NCBI GenBank assembly: GCA_934167665.1
Contig: CAKPLN010000001.1
Location: 248,001-312,000, forward strand
Length of the DNA: 64,000 bases
Source of the DNA: an uncultured Bacilli bacterium
Lineage (GTDB): Bacteria > Bacillota_I > Bacilli_A > RF39 > UBA660
Direction: 5' to 3'
Every line of letters starts with the position of its first letter. Position 1 is the stretch's first letter. A program made the position numbers and the translations under genes. Positions 8,957 through 16,319 of the stretch are shown piece by piece. The notes beneath the pieces are model-generated. The model saw only the letters and a list, made by a program, of their open reading frames with translations, made no database searches and had not been told where the DNA came from.

Positions 8957-9553
8957 ATGAAACAATTAATCGCAAAAATTAAAACTAGAAAAATACTAAG
9001 TATAATGACAATAATAACTATAATAAGTCTAATTCTTGGGACATTATTTATTAGTATCCTATCAAAAGATAATAAAGAACTTATTACATCTAATGTAATA
9101 GACTTTTTCTCTGCTATAAAAAGTAATAACCTAAATTATAATCAAATACTAGTAAAAAGTCTTACTAATAACTTACTACTAAATATAATAATTTGGCTTT
9201 TAGGAATATCAATTATAGGTATCCCAATTGTAATAATATTACTATTTATTAAGAGTTTTATATTATCTTTTACATTTACAAGTATAATATATACCTACAA
9301 ATACAAAGGAATTGTAAGTGCTATCATATATGTAATACCTCATATAATTAATTTATTATTATCATTTGTATTAATATATTACTCCATAACTTTCTCTAAA
9401 TCACTCTTTAACTATTTATTTAAAAAGAAAGAATGCAATAGAAAAGAATTGGTAAATAGATACTTAAAACTACTGGTAATATCAACATTCTTATTTATTA
9501 TTAGTAGTATTATAGAAACCTATATAATTCCTATATTAATAAGGTTATTTTAG
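8957..9553 (+). CDS. spoIIM: Stage II sporulation protein M (SpoIIM)-like membrane protein
   Basis: The 198-residue protein has about five transmembrane helices and ends with SSIIETYIIPILIRLF, the E-(Y/A)-x-x-x-P ending characteristic of the SpoIIM/DUF95 family. SpoIIM is part of the DMP complex (SpoIID-SpoIIM-SpoIIP) that remodels septal peptidoglycan to drive engulfment of the forespore. Other sporulation genes in this window support that role. The start has an AGGTGAA ribosome site. DUF95 proteins outside sporulation exist, so this rests on family shape plus genome context. Confidence 0.75.
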   Translation: MKQLIAKIKTRKILSIMTIITIISLILGTLFISILSKDNKELITSNVIDFFSAIKSNNLNYNQILVKSLTNNLLLNIIIWLLGISIIGIPIVIILLFIKSFILSFTFTSIIYTYKYKGIVSAIIYVIPHIINLLLSFVLIYYSITFSKSLFNYLFKKKECNRKELVNRYLKLLVISTFLFIISSIIETYIIPILIRLF

Positions 9554-9575
9554 ATTAAAATAACCTATTTTTATT
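9542..9575 (+). terminator. Terminator after spoIIM
   Basis: An 11-bp stem, AGGTTATTTTA / TAAAATAACCT with a 3-base loop, precedes a T-rich run. The stem includes the TAG stop codon. Confidence 0.75.
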
Positions 9576-9647
9576 TTTATTTAGATAATATAAAGTAGAG
9601 TAGGAAGGTTTAATTTATTACTTATACAATAATAAAAATAATTTAAA

Positions 9648-9692
9648 AAGTGTCAATTTACACTTGATTATTTACACATAAATGCCTATAAT
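9648..9692 (+). promoter_or_regulatory. Promoter with overlapping palindromic operator
   Basis: TTGATT (9664-9669), a 17-base spacer and TATAAT (9687-9692) form a promoter. The inverted repeat AAGTGT-N6-ACACTT (9648-9665) overlaps its -35 box. Because the gene downstream encodes a helix-turn-helix protein, autorepression through this site is a natural inference. Confidence 0.5.
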
Positions 9693-9712
9693 TATATTAG
9701 GAGGGTACAAAA

Positions 9713-10480
9713 ATGAAAGAATTAAATAGAGTACTAACAGAATTAGGCATTAGTAAAGTCCGTTTAGCCAAATATTTAGGTGTATCAAGACAAATGCTAT
9801 ATAATTATTTAGCCATAGATGATATTAATAAATGGCCAAAAGAAAAATCCGCAAAATTATTAAGTTTATTAAACATTGAAAATATTGATGAGCTTAGTTC
9901 TTTAAAAATAAATGGTGAGTATATAATCGAAGTAGAGGGTAGGTTAAACGAAGGTGTAAAAGACTCCTCTAATAAAGAAATAATAGCCGATTTAAAAGGT
10001 TTTAATAAAAAAGAACAAGAACTATTATCTGATATAATCACATTATTAAAAGAAAAATTATCATCAGATAAAACAAAGGATACATATAATACATACTTAT
10101 ATTTGTATCATTTCTTACAATCATTAGATGCTAACGAAGTTTTAAAATATATCCTAGGTTATGTTTCAAAAACATTAGGATACACCCCAGCCCTAGATTT
10201 TGTTTTTAATAGTGATAAACAATTTATTTTTGAAAGTATCATGTTCAGTGCTATGTCATTATATAATAGTGGTAATGCATCAAAAACCAAAACAGCAGCA
10301 TCTCACAAACGTTTTGAAGAAGTTATTGAAAGAAAAAATGAAGAAAAACTATCTCATACACAAGAATTGAATACTGCTAAAATACAGGCCTTAAAAGAAC
10401 TAGGATACGATGAAATTAGTGAAGATAATGCTCACGAAGTTTTAGATAAAATTGCTGAGATTCAATCAAGAAAACTATAA
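9713..10480 (+). CDS. XRE-type helix-turn-helix regulator with a helical C-terminal domain
   Basis: Residues 1-58 form a lambda-repressor-like HTH (ISKVRLAKYLGVSRQMLYNYLA is spread over about residues 14-34, followed by a WPKEKSAKLL helix). The remaining 200 residues are charged and helical and may serve for dimerisation or signal sensing. It has an AGGAGGG ribosome site, and a palindrome overlaps its promoter. There is no prophage context here; it sits between spoIIM and a DUF1540 gene, so the regulon is unknown. Confidence 0.75.
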   Translation: MKELNRVLTELGISKVRLAKYLGVSRQMLYNYLAIDDINKWPKEKSAKLLSLLNIENIDELSSLKINGEYIIEVEGRLNEGVKDSSNKEIIADLKGFNKKEQELLSDIITLLKEKLSSDKTKDTYNTYLYLYHFLQSLDANEVLKYILGYVSKTLGYTPALDFVFNSDKQFIFESIMFSAMSLYNSGNASKTKTAASHKRFEEVIERKNEEKLSHTQELNTAKIQALKELGYDEISEDNAHEVLDKIAEIQSRKL

Positions 10481-10491
10481 TTTATATTAAT

Positions 10492-10522
10492 AAGCTAGAC
10501 AAGATAATATCTAGCTTTTTTT
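10492..10522 (+). terminator. Terminator after the HTH regulator
   Basis: The stem AAGCTAGA / TCTAGCTT with a 10-base loop is followed by a run of T. Confidence 0.8.
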
Positions 10523-10545
10523 ATGATAAAAACAAAAATTATAAC

Positions 10546-10574
10546 TTGTAACAATATATAATATATGTTATATT
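10546..10574 (+). promoter_or_regulatory. Sigma-A promoter of the DUF1540 gene
   Basis: TTGTAA (10546-10551), a 17-base spacer and TATATT (10569-10574) would start transcription near 10581, more than 200 bases upstream of the start codon at 10788. Confidence 0.55.
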
Positions 10575-10580
10575 TTAAGA

Positions 10581-10787
10581 GTAAGGTTTATAAGAAGTTA
10601 GAGACTTATATTCTTATTTTATGTGTTATAATCAACTTCCTATAATTGATATTATGTTAACTTCTAATTATAAACATATAATAATACAAACTAATACATA
10701 ATTGTACTCCTTCTTACAATATCAGTTGATTTTAATACATATTTTTATTAATTTGTATAAAACTAAATATATAAGGAGGATTAAACA
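10581..10787 (+). other. Long 5' leader of the DUF1540 gene, no recognised riboswitch
   Basis: About 207 AT-rich bases separate the promoter from the AGGAGG ribosome site. Short complementary stretches are visible (GAAGTTA early, TAACTTC later), so the leader could fold. I recognise no known riboswitch or T-box core. A competing 62-residue frame over this stretch looks non-coding. Confidence 0.35.
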
Positions 10788-11051
10788 ATGTCAGATAAAA
10801 AGAAAAATGCTAAGAAAAATAACACTAATATTAAATGTAATGTTGATACTTGTGTGCATAATAATCAGGATGATAAATGCTGTAACTTAGATTCAATTAG
10901 TGTTAGTTGTACTTGTAACAATGATGCCTGCACTTGCACTGAAGAAACAGTTTGTCAAAGCTTCAAGACAACTAGTGGTAAGATAACAGACAACGAATAT
11001 GAAGTTGACTCAGAAGACGAAGATACTTCTAATGATGATGAAGATATATAA
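10788..11051 (+). CDS. DUF1540 cysteine-rich protein
   Basis: The 87-residue protein begins with a lysine-rich tract. It then shows the DUF1540 pattern CNVDTCVHN...CCNLDSISV, further CTC motifs, and CQSF, about ten cysteines in all, and ends in a very acidic tail. DUF1540 proteins are small, probably metal-binding, and common in spore formers; the role is unknown. A perfect AGGAGG precedes the start. It is expressed alone from a distant promoter. Confidence 0.85.
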   Translation: MSDKKKNAKKNNTNIKCNVDTCVHNNQDDKCCNLDSISVSCTCNNDACTCTEETVCQSFKTTSGKITDNEYEVDSEDEDTSNDDEDI

Positions 11052-11072
11052 AAATAAAATAAAAAGAAAAAA

Positions 11073-11100
11073 TAGGGGACTTCCCCTACTTTTTTTTTAT
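11073..11100. terminator. Bidirectional terminator between DUF1540 gene and deoB
   Basis: TAGGGG-ACTT-CCCCTA is flanked by A-rich sequence on the left and a T run on the right, so it can stop transcription arriving from either convergent gene. Confidence 0.8.
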
Positions 11101-12263
11101 TTTAATTCATCTAAAATGCTAGTACCAATTTCTGGTAAATCTACATCAAAATTTTCTGCTATAGTAGCTCCTATATTAGCAAAAGTATCAAAAGGTTTTA
11201 ATCTAGATGGACTTTTAAAATTACGACTATATATAATTACAGGAACATTTTCTCTGGTATGATCATTTCCTTTAAAAGTAGGATCATTTCCATGATCGGC
11301 AGTAACTATAAGTAAATCATCAAGTTCTAATTTATTTAAAATCATAGGCATATCAACATCTAACTCTTCAATAGCTCTAGCATATCCTAAAACATCTCTA
11401 GTATGGCCATATAAACTATCAAAATCAGACAAATTAGCTATGCATAACCCAGTAAAGTTTTTATCCATAATATCTAACAATTTATTAACAACTTCCTCAT
11501 TATTAGAAGCTTTAATATTTTTATTTATGCCTTGTCCATCAAATATATCGTTAACTTTTCCAATAGCAATAACATTATAACTATTTTCAATCAAACTATC
11601 TAAAACTGATTTTTTAGGAGGTTTAACAGCATAATCTTTTCTAGCACTATTAATAAATTTAAATTTACCAGGTGTACCAGTAAAAGGTCTAGCTATTACT
11701 CTCCCTACTCTCCACTCTTCTTTTAACGTTATTGCTCTAATTTTTTCACAATATTGATATAAAGTAGCAATAGGAATACAGTCTTCATGAGCAGCAACTT
11801 GTAAATCAGAATCAGCAGATGTATATATAATTAAAGAACCATAGTTCATTTGCCTTTCTCCAAGTTCATTAATAATAGAGGCATCATTACAACATTTATT
11901 ACCAATAACTCTTCTACCAGTAACTTCCTCTATACTAGCCAAAATATCGTATGTAAAACCACTGTTAAACGTCTTGAATGGAATATCATTCTTTATTCCC
12001 ATCATCTCATAATGGCCATTTAAAGTATCTTTACCGGCATTTATAGGTGTTGCTATAGTATAATAAGCTTCTGTTTTATCATTATCACTCATATTTAAAG
12101 TATCTAAAAAACCAATTTTCTTTAAATTAGGTATAAATAAATCACATTGCTCCTTAATATGTCCCAGTGTATTAGCACCATTATCACCAAAGTTAATCGC
12201 ATCAGCTGTTTCTCCAACTCCTAACGAGTCTAATACAACTAAAAATATTCTTTTAAACTTCAT
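11097..12263 (-). CDS. deoB: Phosphopentomutase DeoB
   Basis: DeoB interconverts (deoxy)ribose 1- and 5-phosphate in nucleoside salvage, using two Mn2+ ions in the alkaline-phosphatase fold. Landmarks are RIFLVVLDSLGVGE at the N terminus with the first metal aspartate, the DTLNGHYEMMG stretch, and TADHGNDPTFKGNDHTRE, the C-terminal metal motif. I start it at the internal ATG (MKFKRIF, 12263), which gives a typical 388 residues and places it 4 bases after the xerD stop with GGGAG upstream. The longer frame overlaps xerD. Confidence 0.93.
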   Translation of the reverse strand: MKFKRIFLVVLDSLGVGETADAINFGDNGANTLGHIKEQCDLFIPNLKKIGFLDTLNMSDNDKTEAYYTIATPINAGKDTLNGHYEMMGIKNDIPFKTFNSGFTYDILASIEEVTGRRVIGNKCCNDASIINELGERQMNYGSLIIYTSADSDLQVAAHEDCIPIATLYQYCEKIRAITLKEEWRVGRVIARPFTGTPGKFKFINSARKDYAVKPPKKSVLDSLIENSYNVIAIGKVNDIFDGQGINKNIKASNNEEVVNKLLDIMDKNFTGLCIANLSDFDSLYGHTRDVLGYARAIEELDVDMPMILNKLELDDLLIVTADHGNDPTFKGNDHTRENVPVIIYSRNFKSPSRLKPFDTFANIGATIAENFDVDLPEIGTSILDELK

Positions 12264-12267
12264 AAAA

Positions 12268-13167
12268 TTAAGCATCTCCCTTATGACTACGTGGATGATA
12301 TTTATTGTAATCATCTATTACTTTTTCATTACTAACATGTGTATATATTTTAGTAGTAGAAATATCTGAATGTCCAAGCATTTCTTGAATACTACGTAAA
12401 TCAGCACCTCTATTTAATAAATGTGTCGCAAAAGAATGACGTAAAGTATGTGGTGAAACATCGACATTTAAACCTTTACTTTGAAGCAAATGTTTTAATA
12501 TTTTAAAAAATCCTTGTCTTGTCATACCTTGTCCATGATTATTTAAAAACAGCTTGTCACAAGACTTTTGCTTTAAAAGCTCATTTCTTTTTTTCAAATA
12601 AAGCCTTAAATAGTAAATAGAATACTCACCTAACGGTATCTCACGTTCTTTACTACCCTTTCCCATTATTCTAACAACACAGTTAGAAATATCAATATCA
12701 TCAATTGTTAAACCAACCAGTTCACTAACTCTCAAACCAGCCCCATACATTAATTCTAACATGGATTTATTGCGATAGTCAAATGCCGTTACTAACTCAA
12801 TATCCATTAAAACATCAATGTCCTCAACACTAAGTGTTTTAGGTAAACTCTTTCTTAATTTTGGTCTTTCAACAAACATAGCCACGTCTTCTTTAACAAT
12901 TTTCTGCTTTAATAAATATGAATGAAAATTTTTAATAACCGTAAGATTATGTGCAATAGTAGTAGTTTTATCTATATTGTAACGCATTTTTAAAAATTCC
13001 TTTATATCAGTTGAAGTGATCTCATTAACATTCAAAACTCCTCTTTCTAATAAAAAATCTCTATAAACATTTAAATCATTAGAATAAGAACTCAAAGTCT
13101 TATTCGATAATCCCTTTTCAAACAAACAATAGTTTATAAAATCATCGATCGCAACATCAATTTTCAT
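12268..13167 (-). CDS. xerD: Tyrosine recombinase XerD-type
   Basis: This is a site-specific recombinase of about 299 residues with an N-terminal SAM-like core-binding domain (residues 1-90). The catalytic domain carries Arg in GAGLRVSELVGL, HTLRHSFATHLL, LGHSDISTT and the nucleophile in KIYTHV. Length and the STTKIYTHV ending match chromosomal XerC/XerD, which resolves chromosome dimers at dif. The start at 13167 has AGGTGAT at proper spacing. Coupling to deoB is the same arrangement as in many Firmicutes (ripX-drm in Bacillus). Confidence 0.9.
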   Translation of the reverse strand: MKIDVAIDDFINYCLFEKGLSNKTLSSYSNDLNVYRDFLLERGVLNVNEITSTDIKEFLKMRYNIDKTTTIAHNLTVIKNFHSYLLKQKIVKEDVAMFVERPKLRKSLPKTLSVEDIDVLMDIELVTAFDYRNKSMLELMYGAGLRVSELVGLTIDDIDISNCVVRIMGKGSKEREIPLGEYSIYYLRLYLKKRNELLKQKSCDKLFLNNHGQGMTRQGFFKILKHLLQSKGLNVDVSPHTLRHSFATHLLNRGADLRSIQEMLGHSDISTTKIYTHVSNEKVIDDYNKYHPRSHKGDA

Positions 13168-13312
13168 ATAATCACCTATACTTACATATATATTATACAA
13201 AATTTATTGGATAATAAAATAAAATTAAATTAATTAATTAATAATAATCAATAACAAATCAATATTACTGGTCTTTTATTTATATTTTTGATAAAATATT
13301 ACTGGTGATTTT

Positions 13313-14521
13313 ATGAATAAACCCTTAGCTCAGAAATTAGCACCAACTACACTAGATGAGGTAATTGGTCAAAAACATTTAATAGGAAAAGATAAAATAT
13401 TAACAAATTTAGTAAAAAATAAAAAAATATTTTCTATGATTTTATATGGAAAACCAGGTATAGGTAAAACTAGTATTGCCAATGCTATCGCAAACGATCT
13501 TGGACTAAAACATCGTTTTTTAAATGCCACAACTAATACCAAAAAAGATTTAACTGTAGTAATAGAAGAAGCTAAAATGTATGATGGAATTATTTTAATA
13601 ATGGATGAAATACATCGTCTTCATAAAGACATACAAGACGTTTTACTGCCTCAACTAGAAAGTGGTCTAATAACCTTAATTGGTATGACTACATCAAATC
13701 CATATCATTCTATTAATCCAGCTATAAGAAGTCGCTGTCAGTTGTTTGAACTCCAACCATTAGATACACAAGATATTATAGAAGGGCTAAATAAGGCCAC
13801 AAAGCACCCTGATTTAAGAGGAATAAAGATAGATGATAAAACTATTGAATTAATCGCAACACTCTCTGGAAACGATTTAAGATATGCTTACAACCTATTA
13901 GAAATCGCCTATTACTCAACAGACGATAAAACTATTACTGAAGAAAAAGTGCGTCGAATAAACAATAAACCGGTCTTCTTTTCGGATAAAAATGGTGATG
14001 GTCACTATGATGTATTAAGTGGTTTTCAAAAATCAATTAGAGGTAGTGACGTTGATGCATCTCTTCATTATTTAGCTCGTCTAATAGCAGAAGGCGATTT
14101 AGATTCGATATATCGTCGTATGAGTGTTATCGCCTATGAAGATATCGGTTTAGCTAATCCAGCCATCGGTCCTAGAGTAGATGCCGCTATTAATGCTGCT
14201 GAAAGAGTCGGTTTGCCAGAAGCAAGAATTCCTCTTGGTACAATAGTTGCTGAAATGGCTCTATCACCTAAAAGTAATACAGCCCATGTAGCCTTAGATC
14301 TAGCCCTAGAAGACATAGAAAATGGAAATGTTGGTGTAATACCAAATCATATAAAAACCGATTCCAAAGACTATAAATACCCACACGACTACCCTAACGC
14401 CTATGTAAAACAACAATACTTGCCAGATAAAATTAAAAATAAGAAATACTATAAGCCTAAAGATATAGGTTATGAAAAGCAACTAAAAGAAATTTATGAT
14501 AGATTAGAGAAGTTAAAATAA
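13313..14521 (+). CDS. rarA: Replication-associated recombination ATPase RarA (MgsA)
   Basis: This AAA+ clamp-loader relative acts at stalled replication forks. The 402-residue protein has PTTLDEVIGQKHLIG at the N terminus, Walker A GKPGIGKTS near residue 45, Walker B IILIMDEIHR, sensor 1 GMTTSNP, the arginine finger region AIRSRCQ, and the C-terminal tetramerisation domain with GSDVDASLHYLARLI and RRMSVIAYEDIGLANP. All motifs are intact. It is transcribed away from xerD with its own upstream region. Confidence 0.95.
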   Translation: MNKPLAQKLAPTTLDEVIGQKHLIGKDKILTNLVKNKKIFSMILYGKPGIGKTSIANAIANDLGLKHRFLNATTNTKKDLTVVIEEAKMYDGIILIMDEIHRLHKDIQDVLLPQLESGLITLIGMTTSNPYHSINPAIRSRCQLFELQPLDTQDIIEGLNKATKHPDLRGIKIDDKTIELIATLSGNDLRYAYNLLEIAYYSTDDKTITEEKVRRINNKPVFFSDKNGDGHYDVLSGFQKSIRGSDVDASLHYLARLIAEGDLDSIYRRMSVIAYEDIGLANPAIGPRVDAAINAAERVGLPEARIPLGTIVAEMALSPKSNTAHVALDLALEDIENGNVGVIPNHIKTDSKDYKYPHDYPNAYVKQQYLPDKIKNKKYYKPKDIGYEKQLKEIYDRLEKLK

Positions 14522-14544
14522 AAATAGTACCCATGTACTATTTT
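14521..14544. terminator. Bidirectional terminator between rarA and rsuA
   Basis: AAAATAGTAC-CCAT-GTACTATTTT is a 10-bp perfect stem shared by the two convergent genes. The rsuA stop TAG lies inside it. Confidence 0.75.
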
Positions 14545-15242
14545 TTACTTTGTAATTTTTCCAATTCCTCATTAGTTGCTTCTCTAACCTCTCCAACACC
14601 TAAGTCATTCGGTAAATACAACTCTCCCATACAAATCCTATGAAGTTTTATTACTTTAGCCCCAAAACAGCCAAACATTCTCTTAATTTGATGGTATCTA
14701 CCCTCAGTAAGAGTAACTAAAGAACTATACTCACCAGTCTTTTCTAATAATGCACTTTTACACTCACCATCATTCAATTTAACACCATTCTTAAATCCAA
14801 TGATCATATCTTCACTAATAGGAATATCAATCACAACTTCATAAATCTTTTTAATATGTTTTTTAGGAGCTAATATATTATGAGAAAAAACTCCATCATC
14901 TGTAATAAGCATAAGACCTGTAGTATCTTTATCAAGCCTTCCAGCCGGAAATAATGTCTTAGTCTTATATTTATCAGGCACAAGATCAATTACCGTCTTA
15001 TCCTCATTTAAACTAGTAGTAGAAACATACCCACTAGGTTTATTAAGTAGTAAATAAAAATGTTTCTTTATACTAACTCCTTTTCCCTCAATCTTAATTA
15101 TAATAGCCTCATCATCATATTTTTCTTCCGGTCTTTTAACTATCCTATCATTGACCAATACTAATTCCTTAGAAATTAACTTCTTGATTTCCTTTCTACT
15201 ATAGTTAGTTTGTTCTGATAGTATTTTATCTATTCTCTTCAA
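14538..15242 (-). CDS. 16S rRNA pseudouridine synthase (RsuA/RluB family)
   Basis: An N-terminal S4 RNA-binding domain (residues 1-60, MKRIDKILSEQTNYSRKEIKKLI) is followed by the pseudouridine synthase domain. Its catalytic aspartate lies in FPAGRLDKDTTGLML near residue 103. The GRYHQIKRMF motif is characteristic of the RsuA/RluB/RluE branch. The 234-residue size fits RsuA, which modifies U516 in 16S rRNA, but a 23S-specific relative cannot be excluded. Confidence 0.88.
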   Translation of the reverse strand: MKRIDKILSEQTNYSRKEIKKLISKELVLVNDRIVKRPEEKYDDEAIIIKIEGKGVSIKKHFYLLLNKPSGYVSTTSLNEDKTVIDLVPDKYKTKTLFPAGRLDKDTTGLMLITDDGVFSHNILAPKKHIKKIYEVVIDIPISEDMIIGFKNGVKLNDGECKSALLEKTGEYSSLVTLTEGRYHQIKRMFGCFGAKVIKLHRICMGELYLPNDLGVGEVREATNEELEKLQSKK

Positions 15243-15351
15243 ATAACTTCACCCTCTATTATTAAAACCAAATTAACAATTCTTCTAATAAAAGTCAATC
15301 ATACACTCACCAATATCAGTTTATCATATTTTAAATAAGAAAAGAACTGCA

Positions 15352-15390
15352 AGCAAAAAAACATGTAAATTTTTCTTACTTTACATGTTT
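15352..15390 (-). terminator. Terminator after holA
   Basis: An 11-bp perfect stem, AAACATGTAAA / TTTACATGTTT, is followed on the minus strand by seven T. It overlaps the holA stop codon and ends the kinase-kinase-alaS-holA operon. Confidence 0.85.
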
Positions 15391-16319
15391 AATATAAATA
15401 ATTGTAATAATGAGTTAGGATCACTATTAGTAGTCTTAATTTTAAAATCAATATCACCAAGAGCAATAATTAAATTAAGAATCTCCTTTTCACTATAGAA
15501 ATAAAGTAATTCCTTCGTTTTTATAACTCTATATTCTTTAGCATTTAAAGCGTTAGCAATTTCTTTATTAGAATATTTCCTTTTATCAAGTACTTTTACT
15601 TGATACATAATTCTAAATTGACTAGCTAATAGTCCAACCAAAGCAATTGGATCTATATTATAATCAAGGATTTCCTGATATAGTCTTAAAGCTTCTTTTT
15701 TATTTTTTTCTGCTAAAGCCCTAACAAATGAAAAAGTAGTATCTGTAGCGTCTCCCATTTTTTTAATAACTAAGCCTCTAACATCATCACTAGTAATAAC
15801 CTTATCAGTAATTTTATAGTTTTTAAGTTTAGAACACTCATTATGTATTTTTGCTAAATCCTTTAAACAATACTCATCAATTAACTTTATAGTAGAATTA
15901 TCAACCTTATATGAAGAAAGTTCCGCTTTTATATAATCTAAAGAATTAGTCTCAAGTGAAAACTGTTCTAAGTTTTTCTTAATATCCTTTAAAAATTTAT
16001 TATCTTTAACTACCAATTTATCAGTTGTAATTATTAACATATTATCAGGAAAATCATTATTTACATACTTAGCTAGTCTTTCTAAACTATTCTTTTGACC
16101 ATTATTATCAATAGAAGAGAAATTAGTAATTACTACCACCTTTTTGTTTGTAAAAAAGCCATATGTATCTAAGTCTTCTAAAGCTTTATCTAATGCTTCA
16201 TCTGTCATATCATAATAACTAATACTAGCATCCATAAAACCATTATCTTTAATAATTTTATCTATTTTCAGCTTTATAGAATAGGAATCAGTAGACTCTA
16301 TTAAATAATTATGCTTCAT
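15381..16319 (-). CDS. holA: DNA polymerase III delta subunit HolA
   Basis: The 312-residue protein has the delta-subunit layout: an N-terminal AAA-like domain without a functional Walker A (MKHNYLIESTDSYSIKLKI, KVVVITNFSS), a helical lid, and a C-terminal collar domain ending with DIDFKIKTTNSDPNSLLQLF, a typical holA ending. It opens the beta clamp within the clamp loader. Its start overlaps the alaS stop by 11 bases, so translation is probably coupled and it shares the T-box operon. Confidence 0.88.
   Translation of the reverse strand: MKHNYLIESTDSYSIKLKIDKIIKDNGFMDASISYYDMTDEALDKALEDLDTYGFFTNKKVVVITNFSSIDNNGQKNSLERLAKYVNNDFPDNMLIITTDKLVVKDNKFLKDIKKNLEQFSLETNSLDYIKAELSSYKVDNSTIKLIDEYCLKDLAKIHNECSKLKNYKITDKVITSDDVRGLVIKKMGDATDTTFSFVRALAEKNKKEALRLYQEILDYNIDPIALVGLLASQFRIMYQVKVLDKRKYSNKEIANALNAKEYRVIKTKELLYFYSEKEILNLIIALGDIDFKIKTTNSDPNSLLQLFILNM

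Noticed and set aside
9805..10041. 78-residue minus-strand frame inside the HTH regulator gene
   Set aside because: It is an antisense shadow of a well-supported gene.
10702..10890. 62-residue frame overlapping the DUF1540 start
   Set aside because: It is out of frame with the clear DUF1540 gene, has no ribosome site, and reads mainly through AT-rich leader.
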